DNA of 64,000 nucleotides from Monoplex corrugatus (GCA_030674185.1 JAPXFY010000026.1:58980965-59044964), one strand, 5' to 3'; positions 31,101 to 41,490 are shown, numbered from the stretch's first letter. Notes: generated from the letters alone by a model not told the origin. Numbers and translations are program-made.

Positions 31101-31964
31101 TTGGTTTGTTTCACAGCAGCATTCGTGGAAAAGAAAACATTTGGAAGTACTTTCATAACGTTCATTGCCCATTTGCAGATTGTCAACATCTGCATGGGAA
31201 TCCACGTCAGCATGGTTACAGTGGCCAACGAAACATTCTATGGAAAATACATCTACTTTGAAAAGACATGGACCAACAGTGTGACTTGTAAGGTTGCTGG
31301 TTTTCTTTCACTTCTGTCCAGTGAGGTGTCAGTTCTGATCCTCTGGTTCATGACACTGGATCACATCATCGTCCTTTGTTTCCCCTTAACTACGTGGACA
31401 TTCAATAGACGTCTGACAGCTGCAGCTTGTGCAGTGTCATGGTGTGTTGGACTTTTGTTGTCTGTGATACCTTTTCTTCCTGGCCTGTCACACTGGGGCT
31501 TTGATGGCCAGTCTGGTCTGTGTCGTCTGGCTCTGTCTGATAGTAACTCCAAAGAAGAGTTCAGGTGGTTTACAGTGACTGTCGTGTTTAACTGTATCCT
31601 GTGCTCTGTGGTGGTTGTTGGTCAACTCATCATTTACAGACGAATACCTATCCATCCAATCCTGATGGATTCCACAAAGAAATTCATTTATTTTTCAGTC
31701 CACCTGTTGATAAAAGTGGCTGTAACAGATGCTGTGTGCTGGTTCTCCCTGGGTATGACCGGTATGATGACCATAGGTGGTGGTAGTGTCTCAGACAAGG
31801 CTCGTGTGACCATGGTTGTGTTCCTGCTACCACTCAACTGTGCACTCAACCCACTGCTGTACATATGGACTGTTTTAACACAGCGACGACAACAAGAACA
31901 GGAAGAGAGACTGTTACAAATGTTAAAATCAAGACATGTGATAATAGAGAAAAACATTTCATGA
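28086..31964 (+). CDS. GRL101-like receptor: CUB-like/LDLa/C-type lectin/LRR/7TM GPCR
   Basis: Cell-surface G-protein-coupled receptor of the LDLa-LRR family typified by Lymnaea GRL101; ligand unknown. A single open frame of 1292 codons. Residues 1-30 come from the microsatellite (Leu run, then His run). About 49-310: two degenerate CUB-like blocks (VVVPQGVLVRVQIQRL; TAPPGCVIMFSFQG). 321-352: LDLa-like. 359-484: C-type-lectin fold (CFAYVKL, WSDN, HILCEVK) without a QPD/EPN sugar motif. 577-754: four LDLa modules (for example CDDHADCLDDSDEVSC). 758-771: LRR N-cap; about six LRRs to 945; Cys-rich hinge 957-981. 7TM at about 990-1262, with NPLLY at the end of TM7. Odd: DHI replaces DRY/DRF at TM3, and CWFS replaces CWxP in TM6. 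The true start may be Met31, or a splice acceptor at 28188-28189 (CATCATCAG) with an upstream signal-peptide exon. A frameshifted tandem paralogue lies downstream. Confidence 0.85.
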   Translation: MLLLLSLLLLLLLLQQSHHHHHYHHHNQNNMNIISTSITPDPLNISDLCPGVDYIMNQNQTNLTVLQANVSSCASWYFDSSPFRAFMTHQNVVYGMCDEFTTFCFLHVVVPQGVLVRVQIQRLADWSDSCKWTTEIFEWNSVRVVMETWVIGCRSKYMKEEYMESFENRMSFVNYNKSLVRLHIQAIKDHSFIKVSMSPYCGYMILPRQSFHWEASHDIREEVTAPPGCVIMFSFQGTSYRQHTPQTYTDLIYTQPDTRQCVLRVLGDSNSSPHVFPATHVQIHVSSLGSVPLCESITLKILFSFHPVTAKPHQLPSGLFNCSVDHYSTFQHHLDCNLKSECEDGQDETEHCPFSSPGCQGLVASRNKCFAYVKLDVCLPPALATYECQKMGGQLASIKTRQEYVDFLKIFNDFDDFLVLAGLSSGWKFVTFMYSMFRHWSDNTIIYNLDRFYYAPYTPTRIFSRQGLNVQVKTGFDAFNHILCEVKSQSQNLYSVQTVELPVLDTALSLLIKPLQMLSDCPEGHVTHTFLSCDPQVHCGQMMYTRSCVFWNMSTQNTDTPTFPGKHTGYTIVMFVCDDDITTLPYTLVCDFRHDCPDHSDESFCQHPSCSGFLCTNGQCILDSQRCDDHADCLDDSDEVSCYSSSRHHKEANKTHRLFINLDGTGYFTQQLMTSHQSCPDTHYWCTEDWLYCLPVYTRCNGFSDCTYGEDEQDCETFTCPGFYQCRGSKICVHGDHLCDGWGQCPQRDDEWLCDMICPDGCQCQGHFFFCPHAFCADLFPQLRYMDATGSGMMLTDFSNNTYLIHLNLSYCSLVNVSSVKLRNLQNLDLTYNHLRTVDRIVFLKLWNLKTLILANNPLTLLRGKPYFLCHYALTKIDASRTRVQILNSKLPMYFPQVTQLDLSFSDIQTIRPRAVQCMPQLTQLDIRGNSKINFPLDAFLMWNQLKSIFSSNYRLCCRNLHLKQSHTVRCASPQPEFSSCEHLLPSELHRLFFWLLCTFSILGNLVCFTAAFVEKKTFGSTFITFIAHLQIVNICMGIHVSMVTVANETFYGKYIYFEKTWTNSVTCKVAGFLSLLSSEVSVLILWFMTLDHIIVLCFPLTTWTFNRRLTAAACAVSWCVGLLLSVIPFLPGLSHWGFDGQSGLCRLALSDSNSKEEFRWFTVTVVFNCILCSVVVVGQLIIYRRIPIHPILMDSTKKFIYFSVHLLIKVAVTDAVCWFSLGMTGMMTIGGGSVSDKARVTMVVFLLPLNCALNPLLYIWTVLTQRRQQEQEERLLQMLKSRHVIIEKNIS

Positions 31965-31969
31965 ATAAA
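31964..31969 (+). promoter_or_regulatory. AATAAA overlapping the receptor stop codon
   Basis: The TGA stop is followed at once by ATAAAA, so AATAAA starts on the last base of the stop. If used it would give a very short 3' UTR. Whether it is used cannot be told from sequence. Confidence 0.35.
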
Positions 31970-32019
31970 ACTGTAAAATGACTTGATCATTACCGGAGGC
32001 CATTTATCGTACAGCTGAA

Positions 32020-32450
32020 GAGATGTCGTCTACATGTCAACCGCTACATCTGAACCTGGTTTAGCTGCGTGTTTGGCTGTGTGCTGTGTGTCTACATGCC
32101 AACCAGTATGTGAGGCTTTCACCAGGACCAGTGCTGGCTGTGTGTGTGGTTCTGTCTGTTATGTATCTACATGTCAACCAGTATGTGAGGCTTTCACCAG
32201 GACTAGAGATGTCTGTCTGTTTGGCTCTGTCTGTTGTGTGTCTACATGTCAACCTGTATGTGAGGCCTTCACAAGGACTAGAGATGTCTGTCTGTTTGGC
32301 TCTGTCTGTTGTGTGTCTACATGTCAACCTGTATGTGAGGCCTTCACCAGGACCAGTGCTGGCTGTGTGTGTGGTTCTGTCTGTTGTGTGTCTACATGTC
32401 AACCTGTATGTGAGGCCTTCACCAGGACCTGTGCTGGCTGAGTGTTTAGT
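32020..32450 (+). repeat. 75-bp minisatellite, about 5.5 copies
   Basis: Unit with TGTGTGTCTACATGTCAACC, GTATGTGAGGCCTTCACCAG and GCTCTGTCTGT. Two sub-types alternate: GACCAGTGCTGGCTGTGTGT and GACTAGAGATGTCTGTCTGT. Open frames on both strands (one gives a Cys-rich 25-residue repeat) follow from the period being a multiple of three. Confidence 0.9.
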
Positions 32451-33092
32451 TCTGTCTATTCTGACACTGCTTCAGTCTCTGTCACCCACCTCACATTTCT
32501 TAGTTAATTTCTCCAGAAACCCAGGAATGAAGGGCACTACTGCTGATAAAAAAACATAAGAATGAACGGAGAAGGTCATCATAGACAGGCAGGACTGAAA
32601 AAGCCGAAAGAAAGACAATTTATAAGCACTTTGGGTTTCAGATCTGTTTGAAGGGTTTATAATCTAAATGACCACAAAAGTCAATCAGTGCTATGCAGTG
32701 GACTTTGCAACATTAAGTCACATCCTGTATACCTGTAAGCAAAGACTTCTAACCTTAAAGAAACAGTTGAAATAATTTACCCGAATAAGACTAACACTTC
32801 TGCTTAAAGACTGTGCCTGGTGTTCTGATTTCTAATGTCATGTTGGTTTGTTTTTGCCCTTGTGTTCCCAGCAATGCTTTCTCAGGTGAGTTCAAGCATA
32901 CTGTTCCAGTTGTTTGGTCCATACTGTATAGGTGTTATGTAACTGCACAGGTTGCATACTGCTTTCTTCAGTGGTTTGCACATCGTGTAAGCAGTCATTC
33001 TATTTTCCAGGAGTACGCATACCTGGTATTTCTATGTCTATACAAGCTACCAAACACTAATATGACTTCACTCTCTTTATCATGCATATAAT
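32451..33092. other. intergenic DNA, nothing recognised
   Basis: No coding motif, RNA gene or transposon was recognised. Confidence 0.5.
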
Positions 33093-34223
33093 AATAATAA
33101 TAATAATTACAATATTTATATAGCGCAAAATCTTGAAAAAATCAAATCTAAGCGCTGAAACAGACACACACGCACGCACGCACGCACGCACGCACACACA
33201 CGCACGCATACACACGCACACACACACACACACACGCATGGCTATAAATGGGGAGAAAGAATAAAAAGCAATAACAGCAAGAATAAAAGCAATGGAAAAT
33301 TATAGAGAGCATAGCATATACAATTATATATTTTAACAATGTGATTCCCCTCCGAGCGGAGACAGGCTGCAGAGGGGGGGGGGGGGGGTTGAGTGAGGTT
33401 AGGACTTTATGCAGAGGAGAAAAGGTGAGTTTTGAGAGCGGACTTGAAGGAGACAAAAGTAGGTTGCTGACGGACTGAGAGAGGAAGTTTGTTCCAGGAG
33501 AGTGGACCAGAAACAGAGAAGGCTCGTGGACCATAGGTATTGAGCTTAGTGCGTGGAAAGCGAAAAGTCAGAGGATCGGAGGCAGAGCGGAGGGTACGTG
33601 AGGGAACATAGATCTCAAGTAGGCTTGACAGGTAATCGGGGGCTGCGTTACTGAGGCTTTTGTAGCACATGGTGTCTAGTTTGTACTGTATGCGCTTTGA
33701 TACAGGGAGCCAGTGAAGTTGTGCCAGGAGAGGAGATATGTGGTCAGCTTTTTTTCTTTTGAGTACAAGGCGTACAGCATTGTTTTGAATGCGCTGTAGG
33801 ATGTGAATGGTGGAGGCAGGAAGACCAGACAGGAGTGAATTGCAATAGTCAATGCGAGACATTATGAAGGAGAGAACGAGTTTTGCAGTTGTTTCGACAG
33901 AGAGATACTTCCTGATCAGGCTTATACGATGGAGATGATAGTAGCAAGATCTGGCAGTTTGAGAAACAAAGTTGTTCATGGAGAGGGTAGAGTCAATGCA
34001 GACACCAAGGTTTTTAGCTGAATCAGAAATTGGACTGATGTGTTACATAATGGGAGAGAAAGAGGAGGCAGCTGAGAAAGTTTCTGATGGGTGCCAATGA
34101 GGATAGCTTCTGTCTTGTCGTCATTAAGCTGAAGTTTGTTGAACGTCATCCAGTTCTTAATGTCCAAGTAACACTCAGTGGTGCGAGTCGAGAGGCGCTG
34201 TATATTATCAGGTGAGTCACTCC
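33093..34223 (-). mobile_element. L2-like LINE family B, 5'-truncated copy
   Basis: Minus-strand copy of the 3' third of family B. The tail ATAATAATAATAATAATT at 33093 is followed by the GCGC-containing 3' end, CA/CG tracts, a G run at 33376-33389 and the reverse-transcriptase C-terminus ([40 protein letters not shown]). The truncation is at 34223, inside the segment coding SDSPDNIQ. It is closer to intact here than element B at 3291-6560. Confidence 0.9.
33407..33979 (-). pseudogene. LINE B reverse transcriptase C-terminal region
   Basis: A 190-codon frame from MNNFVSQTARSCYYHLHRIS to LKTHLFSSA, colinear with 5680-6253. It codes the thumb and C-terminal part only; the palm with the catalytic Asp residues is missing because of 5' truncation. 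Confidence 0.75.
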
Positions 34224-34239
34224 ATGTATACACACAGGA

Positions 34240-34345
34240 AGAAAGTTCAGGCATCACAGTCAAATGGTTTGGAAATGTATCAGACTTCCAATCAAAAGGA
34301 CTGAGTTCGATTCTTTCAGGTAAATGTAAATATCTGATGGCTAAC
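34240..34345 (+). mobile_element. possible tRNA-derived SINE head (weak)
   Basis: GGCATCACAGTCAAATGGTT resembles an A box and GAGTTCGATTC a B box, about 45 bp apart. The sequence between, with ATCAGACTTCCAATCAAAAG, looks anticodon-arm-like. No clear SINE body or tail was seen. It could be chance. Confidence 0.3.
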
Positions 34346-34795
34346 CTCCCAGATGGACATATGTGTATACTTATGTACACAGAACATCAAATATGCACGT
34401 CTGTAAGTCATGTCTGTGTTTTATTGGCTTATGGGATCACGAAAACACCCCGCATTCACACCTACCAAAGACAGAAAATGTAGTTTGCGCAACAACTACA
34501 TAAAGCCTTCATGGTGTTAGCCAAACAATGTGCATGTATCTAAGGAAACCTTGGAACGCGTAAAACAAAATGACAACACAATCAAAAACAAATCAAACAA
34601 ACAAAAACAACAAAAAGAAAGGGGGGGGGGGGAGACTGCAATTCTGTTAATCTTGGAGATAACAAACATTGCCATGGCTGTTTAGATGCTGTGGTTTCCA
34701 GCCACTTAGTTATGACCTACTTAGATGGCCAGGCCTCAGCACCAGCTGTGCCACGTTATTTCTGGCACATGCTGCCTGCTAGCTGAGTCCCGTAT
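34346..34795. other. intergenic DNA with poly-G tract
   Basis: No gene recognised. A run of 14 G follows an A/C-rich stretch at about 34560-34633. Confidence 0.5.
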
Positions 34796-34799
34796 TCTT

Positions 34800-35308
34800 C
34801 TTTGTTCTCTGTTAAATTCACAGATTTCGCTTACTTAGTGCAGGTTTGTTCTCTGTTAAATTCACAGATTTCGCTTACTTAGTGCAGGTTTGTTCTCTGT
34901 TAAACTCACAGATTTTGCTTACTTAGTGCAGGTTTGTTCTCTGTTAAACTCACAGATTTCGCTTACTTAGTGCAGGTTTGTTCTCTGTTAAACTCACAGA
35001 TTTCGCTTACTTAGTGTAGCTTTGTTCTCTGTTAAACTCACAGACTTCGCTTACTTAGTGCAGGTTTGTTCTCTGTTAAACTCACAGATTTCGCTTACTT
35101 AGTGTAGCTTTGTTCTCTGTTAAACTCACAAATTTCGCTTACTTAGTGCAGGTTTGTTCTATGTTAAACTCACAGATTTCGCTTACTTAGTGCAGGTTTG
35201 TTCTCTGTTAAACTCACAGATTTCGCTTACTTAGTGCAGCTTTGTTCTCTGTTAAACTCACAGATTTCGCTTACTTAGTGCAGCTTTGTTCTCTGTTAAT
35301 TGCTGCAA
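34800..35308 (+). repeat. 44-bp minisatellite, about 11.5 copies
   Basis: Unit GGTTTGTTCTCTGTTAAACT, CACAGATTTCGCTTACTTAG, TGCA. Variants: TGTAGC for TGCAGG and AAATTC for AAACTC. Confidence 0.9.
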
Positions 35309-35645
35309 ACAAGTGAAACATGCTGAGGTTGGTCTGTACCATGGGGTCAGAGACACAGCTGTTCTTCTGTCCACCTCGTATACACCTCCTTCCAGTGTAT
35401 GCTGATGGATGGTCTTGGTTTATGTGTCTGGGTGGGTACTGTGGCCAAACTGCGCAAGACTGCATCACTTCACATCTATCGAAAAGCCTTGTGGATGCAA
35501 CAAGATCCTTTGATTCGATGGATGGAGAAAATAAAACGTGGTTGACATAAGCTCAGTTGACACTTTCAATTTTCTGAGCAGAGGTACTGATTTGTGTTAT
35601 GTTAATTTTCTTCTGTAATTTCCAGTTCTTAAGAAGTTTCAAATA
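35309..35645. other. anonymous DNA between two minisatellites
   Basis: Contains a 76-codon frame (35320-35550) with no recognisable domain; nothing else is seen. Confidence 0.4.
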
Positions 35646-35647
35646 GT

Positions 35648-36545
35648 TTTGAAGGCACACAGCGCAGGAAATAGCACAATCCACTAGAATTCCTGAAGGC
35701 ACACATCACATAATTAGTACAGTTCAAAAACAAATCCTGAAGGCACGCAACATACGAAATAATACAATTCACAAGAACTCCTGAAGGTACACAACACAGG
35801 AAATAGAACAATTCACAAGAACTCCTGAAGGTACACAACACAGGAAATAGAACAATTCACAAGAACTCCTGAAGGTACACAACACAGGAAATAGAACAAT
35901 TCACAAGAACTCCTGAAGACACACAACACAGGAAATAGAACAATTCACAAGAACTCCTGAAGACACACAACACAGGAAATAGAACAATTCACAAGAACTC
36001 CTGAAGACACACAACACAGGAAATAGAACAATTCACAAGAACTCCTGAAGACACACAACACAGGAAATAGAACAATTCACAAGAACTCCTGAAGACACAC
36101 AACACAGGAAATAGAACAATTCACAAGAACTCCTGAAGGTACACAACACAGGAAATAGAACAATTCACAAGAACTCCTGAAGACACACAGCACAGGAAAT
36201 AGAACAATTCACAAAAACTCCTGAAGACACACAACACAGGAAATAGAACAATTCACAAGAACTCCTGAAGATACACAGCACAGGAAATAGAACAATTCAC
36301 AAGAACTCCTGAAGACACACAGCACAGGAAATATTACAATTCACAAGAACTCCTGAAGACACACAGCACAGGAAATAGAACAATTCACAAGAACTCCTGA
36401 AGGCACACAGCACAGGAAATAGAACAATTCACAAGAACTCCTGAAGGTACACAGCACAGGAAATAGAACAATTCACAAGAACTCCTGAAGGCACACAGCA
36501 CAGGAAAAGAACAATTCACAAGAACTTACACAGCACAGGAAAGTG
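35648..36545 (+). repeat. 44-bp minisatellite, about 20 copies
   Basis: Unit CTCCTGAAGACACACAACAC, AGGAAATAGAACAATTCACA, AGAA. The first copies are more diverged than the middle ones. Its sequence is unrelated to the 44-bp array just upstream. Confidence 0.9.
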
Positions 36546-36645
36546 AAACAATCCATTGAGTGGTGTTTTCATTACTAAGGCTAAAATGTGCTATACAAGA
36601 ATACAAACATTCTTTGAAGTAAATGTTCCAGAGTATAATGATTGT

Positions 36646-36701
36646 CTGCCTCCTCTCTCTCTGTTTCTCCATCTCTCTGTCTCTCTGTCTCTGTCTCTAT
36701 C

Positions 36702-36750
<49 letters not shown>

Positions 36751-36755
36751 GGTTT
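36646..36755 (+). repeat. (CT)n/(CTGT)n microsatellite
   Basis: About 110 bp of CT with CTGT interruptions, just upstream of the broken receptor copy. Confidence 0.9.
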
Positions 36756-36849
36756 TGTTTTGATTGGTTGGGGGATGGTTTGAGTGGGTGACTGGTTTAG
36801 AGGAAGATTTAATGATTGATGTTCGTTGGTGTGCTGGTATATTTTTAGG

Positions 36850-39800
36850 GAACGATTCTTTGCTTCAAAATCTGCTTATGGTGAAGACATCACCGTTATC
36901 AGGATTCATCACACCAACAAAGAATTGCGGTGCACACCACTATACTGGTGATCTTTCTACTGAAGCTTTCATCTCTGTCCCACCTGGACACGCACTATGA
37001 TCAGTCTGAGAAGAACGGTGAAGTAATTACGATATACATGTTACACTGTTTACACTCGACATTACTGACTGTTGTAACAGACTGGAGGACAGCTTTTGAC
37101 GAATGCCTATATAACTGTGTGTGCAATACACCAGTACTCAAAGTTCAATGCGTCAGACCTCAATGCCTGTACGAAACCATGTTTCAGACTGTACTTTTCC
37201 TTTCACCCTGAAAGTCAAACACCCCAAAAGTTACCCAGCCTTTTGTTAACTGTTCTGTTGATCACTATTCCAGCTTTCAGCATCACTGGACTGTAACCTC
37301 AAGTCACAGTGTGGAGATGGACAGGATGAAACAGAACACTGTCCTTTCAGCAGTCCTGAGTGTCAGGGTTATGGTGGCGTTATGTAACCATTGCTACAAC
37401 ATAGTCTGTGTTCCACAGACGGTTCTGTTATCATGATGCGCTTGAACTATCCAACAATATTGTAACTCCTTGGGAGGTGCCTGGTATGCCAAGTTGTGAG
37501 GAGGACTGGCCTGGAATGGTTGACAATTTAACCAATCCATATCGGCATATCAGAAACCATGTTTGGGCAGGTTTGACCACTAACAACATATCTTTGCCCA
37601 ACATGTACAGAAAGAACGTCATCAGGGAAGACAGGACCGTCTTTTACCATTCTCTTCAATTCAGTATGAAACAATTTTTATTGAATGGAGTATTGTGATC
37701 TACAAGAGGAAAGTAAGTTTGTGGCAGACACATGTAACAGATAAACATAATTTGAAAGGCCTCTATTTTCCTACAGTAATATGTGAATTTAGGGCAAATC
37801 AGACCCACCACCTTCACAGGCAATAAAGTTGACCAGGACACCTTTTCCTATCCACACACACCCAATCCCTGATGGCGTGTCCTGATGGTCACGTGACACA
37901 TTCATTTCTACTGTGTGGTTCACATCAGAATGACGTGTGTGGTCAAATTCACACATCTTCGTGCACTTTTTCTGATAATTTGTCATACACACAGGGTGGG
38001 TTTGATTCAACAATTGATCACGTCACTTTTGTCCCGTTATTTGCTTGTGATGATGACGTCACTACGCTGTCATACACCCAGGTATGTAACTTTCTACAAG
38101 ACTGTCAGGATAAGAGTGATGAGTCGTTCTGTAAACATCCTCCTTGTGTCAACATGTTTACCTGTACTAACTGTCAGTGTGTGTCCTATGATGTTGTTTG
38201 TGACAAAGTGTTCCATTGTCTGGATGAATCAGATGAGCTGAAGTGTGAAAAGTATACATACAAAACAAATGACTCGGCACCAGTTTTTCCATCTCCTGTT
38301 CTCATCGATTTCGATGGTGTCAGCACTTTTATTTCAACTCCAATAAAGTCCAATGAGTCCTGTCCTGACAGCCACTACCGTTGTCCTGGTAATTTCAATG
38401 ACTGCCTGCCTGTCTACACACGATGCAATGGAATGTACGACTGTATGGGCCATGAGGACGAAGAGGGATGTAATGATCTCACTTGTCCAGGGTTCTTTCG
38501 ATGCAGAGTTCCCTAATATGTCTACATACTGACCACCTGTGTGATGGCTGGCCTCACTGCCCACTGTATGATGATGAATTGTCATGTGATGTGACCTGTC
38601 CTGTGGGCTGTCTGTGTCAAGGTTACACATTTCTGTGTCATCAGCATTTCTCTGCTCACCTCTTTCCACAGCTCCGTTACCTGGATGTCACAGGTACAGG
38701 AATGAGTCTGTCTGATGTGAGTAATCATACCTATCTTATTCGTCTGATTCTTGCCCACTGTTCTTTGACTGTCCTGTCCAACATGAAGTTGCCCAACTTA
38801 CACTTTCTTGATCTCACTGGCAACAAACTACAACATGTCAACATGACTTATTTTGTTGGTTTAGAATATCTACAGACACTGTCCCTGTCTGACAATCCTA
38901 TCACTTCACTCCACTCTGATCCTTCGTCTGATATTCTGCAAAGTGCACTCACAACGATAGATCTGTCATATATCACACTGACAGAGTTTGACACCAAAGT
39001 CTTGTCCAATTTCCTGAAATTGCAGAAACTGAATCTAACGTTTACTACTATCAATACTGTCAGCACTGGTGGTTTTCAATTTACACCAAAGTTAACAGCA
39101 TTGTACATGGAAGGTAGTCCTGTAAAAACATTTCCACCTGACATATTCAAAGATCTTGTCCATCTCCAGGTCATATCGACACTGAATTCTAAATTGTGCT
39201 GCAAAGATATATTACCACATAACTTTGATGATACGTTTTGCTATTCCCCAAAGACGAAATTTCGTCATGTGAAGATTTACTTCAATCAGCAATGTACCGA
39301 GTGTTTCTCTGGCTGATCAGCTGTCTGTCAGTGACTGGAAACATCTTCTGTTTTGTTGTACGTTTGTGTGCACAGACAAAGGCTTCTTCGAGTGGTTTCA
39401 GTGTGTTTGTCACCAATCTGACCATGGCTGACTTTCTGATGGGTATCTACATTGCTATTATTGGTGTGGCTGATGAACTGTTCCGTGGTAAATATCTTTA
39501 TTATGATGACACATGGACAAGCAGTGTGGCCTGTAAAGTAGCTGGTTTTCTGTCTCTGCTGTCCAGTGAAGTATCAGCTCTGACAATCTGGCTCATCACA
39601 CTGGATCGTTTCATTGTCCTTCGCTTTCCATTCAGCACCTTGCGATTTGAGACAGCATCAGCAGCTGTGGCTTGCCTGCTGACTTGGTTGGTTGGTTGGC
39701 TTGTTGCCTTGTTTCCTTTACTTCCAGTGACATCACACTGGGAGTTCTACAGTCAGACAGGTATCTGTATTCCACTTCCAGTCACTCAGAAATATTTCAA

Positions 39801-40210
39801 AGGATGGATTTATTTCTTTTGGTGTTTTGATCATCTTCAATTTTATTGTGTTTGTGTTGATTTCAGTTGGCCAAACTTTTATCTACTGGTCAATACAGAA
39901 GAACGCACTAAAAACTAACACGACCAAAGCATCACGAGACATGACCATAGCACGTCGGTTGATCACTGTGGCTGTAACAGACTTCATGTGCTGGTTTCCC
40001 ATTGGACTGTGTGGATTTCTGGCATTGGCTGGTATTCCCATGCCTGCAGAGGTAAATGCTGCATTGGCTATCTTCGTACTGCCCCTAAACTCTGCTCTGA
40101 ATCCCTTTGTATATACCTTTAACACAGTGGCAGAAAAGAGAAGAAAATCTCGGGAGACAGAGCTGTTAAAGTGGCTGGAATCTCATGCTGATTTGCATGA
40201 CAATACCTAA
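36850..40210 (+). pseudogene. GRL101-like receptor paralogue, frameshifted
   Basis: Tandem paralogue of the upstream receptor, same strand. Order kept: CUB-like end (FISVPPGHA, 36880-37000), LFSFHP/LDLa remnant (37180-37370), a damaged lectin-like stretch (37400-37700), then LDLa modules (37872-38510: CDDDVTTLSYTQVC, CDKVFHCLDESDELKC, CNGMYDCMGHEDEEGC). After a frameshift near 38505: LDLa end, LRR cap and LRRs to 39240. After another near 39255: 7TM start (SSCEDLLQSAMYRVFLWL) through TM5. After a third near 39823: TM5 end to the C-terminus. Motifs LDRFIVL (TM3), CWFPIG (TM6) and NPFVY (TM7) are intact. A possible acceptor, TATTTTTAG, lies just before 36850. Assembly indels instead of real decay are possible for the 7TM part, less so for the badly damaged 5' part. 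Confidence 0.8.
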
Positions 40211-40890
40211 CTGCAGTATGGAGAGGCTTCATATTATACCCAGATGTATGACGTCTGGGATACCTTAAGTTAAAAGCATATAGTGGTATTTTCTTCACTG
40301 TAAATATAGATGGCCATTTTCAAAAACAAACAAACAAACAAACATTTTCTAGATAATCTAGATTGCAATAATACACAGTGCAATTCTTTTGTAATCATTC
40401 TCCTTTATAAAAGGATAAGGAAGAATATTCATGGTATCCAAAAGGAAGTGTGTCTACACGTGTTTGGGCGTGTTTGCAAGTGTGTGTGCGTGCGTGCGCG
40501 AGTGTGCGTGTCTGTGTGCGTGTGTCTTGCCTATTATGTCAAGTAGGCCTACAAAGTTTATATTAACTTGACTATGTATGGTTTTGTTATGTTGTCTGGC
40601 TGTCTGTCTGTACCAAATCTCTATCAGCAAAATGTTCTCAGCTGTTACCAGATGGATCTTTAGTGAAATCGGGTCAAAGATGTGGATCGTTATGGAATCG
40701 ACAATGCAAGAATTTGGAAGGGAAAGTGCATAAAGGACAAGGTCACATGGACCCAAAAATTACCTGAAATCAGCTCATTTTGGAGAATGTGTTTGGTTTT
40801 AAAGAACTTCTCACAATACTTGAACTTTGTTTCACTGTTGTGGCACCTTATCAGTTTCAGTTTTAGTTTTTCAAGATGATGTTTCAATGC
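40211..40890. other. downstream flank, nothing recognised
   Basis: A/T-rich DNA with a short CAAA run (40326-40343) and a GTGTGCG-rich tract (40480-40525). No gene recognised. Confidence 0.5.
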
Positions 40891-40894
40891 TTGG

Positions 40895-41310
40895 AGTGAG
40901 TTCCATATGCACCAATGCCACAAGCGCCATGTGATGGAGAAGATCCAAGTGATCATGGCTCAAGCCTTAAGCTTGTACATAAACCCTGTGTTGGTAAGCC
41001 ACTGATGCCATCTAATAGAGAAGATCCACAATGATCATGGCACAAGCCTTAAGCCTGCACATAAACCCTACGTGTTGGCAAGCCACTGATGCCATGTGAT
41101 GGAGAAGATCCGTAATGGTCATGACACAAGCCTTAAGCCTGCACATAAACCCTATGTGTTAGCAAGCCACTGATGCCATGTGATGGAGAAGATCTGTAAT
41201 GGTCATGACACAAGCCTTAAGCCTGCACATAAACCCTATGTGTTGGCAAGCCACTGATGCCATGTGATGGAGAAGATCTGTAATGATCATGGCTCAACCT
41301 TAAGCCTTAA
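40895..41310 (+). repeat. 84-bp minisatellite, about 5 copies
   Basis: Unit with CAAGCCTTAAGCCTGCACAT, AAACCCTATGTGTTGGCAAG, CCACTGATGCCATGTGATGG and AGAAGATCTGTAATG. The first copy is the most diverged. Confidence 0.9.
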
Positions 41311-41334
41311 TATAAATTCTGCTGAATATTTCTA

Positions 41335-41490
41335 ATCTGCACCTGCCGTCTGGTGACTTGACTGTTTACAAACAATTAAACTTATCAGTCTGTCTCAATG
41401 TTGCATCACTTGCTGTTGTTTTACATGAGAGGATTTTTTTCACTGATCACCATGACGTCAGTCTTCTTACTGTTAAGCTCTACCCCTTTA
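41335..41490 (-). mobile_element. RTE-like LINE small fragment
   Basis: Matches the region around 52735-52900 of the RTE-like family: TGCACCTGCCGTCTGGTGAC, ACTTATCAGTCTGTCTCAATG and ATCACCATGACGTCAGTCTTC. About 155 bp, both ends truncated. Confidence 0.75.

Noticed and set aside
32034..32441. Cys-rich 25-residue repeat protein (VSTCQPVCEAFTRT units)
   Set aside because: 75-bp minisatellite that opens frames on both strands at once; no signal peptide or independent support, though its place next to the receptor made it tempting.
34250..34330. True tRNA gene
   Set aside because: Only A- and B-box-like words were seen; no complete cloverleaf or CCA-adjacent acceptor pairing could be traced by eye, so it is listed only as a weak SINE head.
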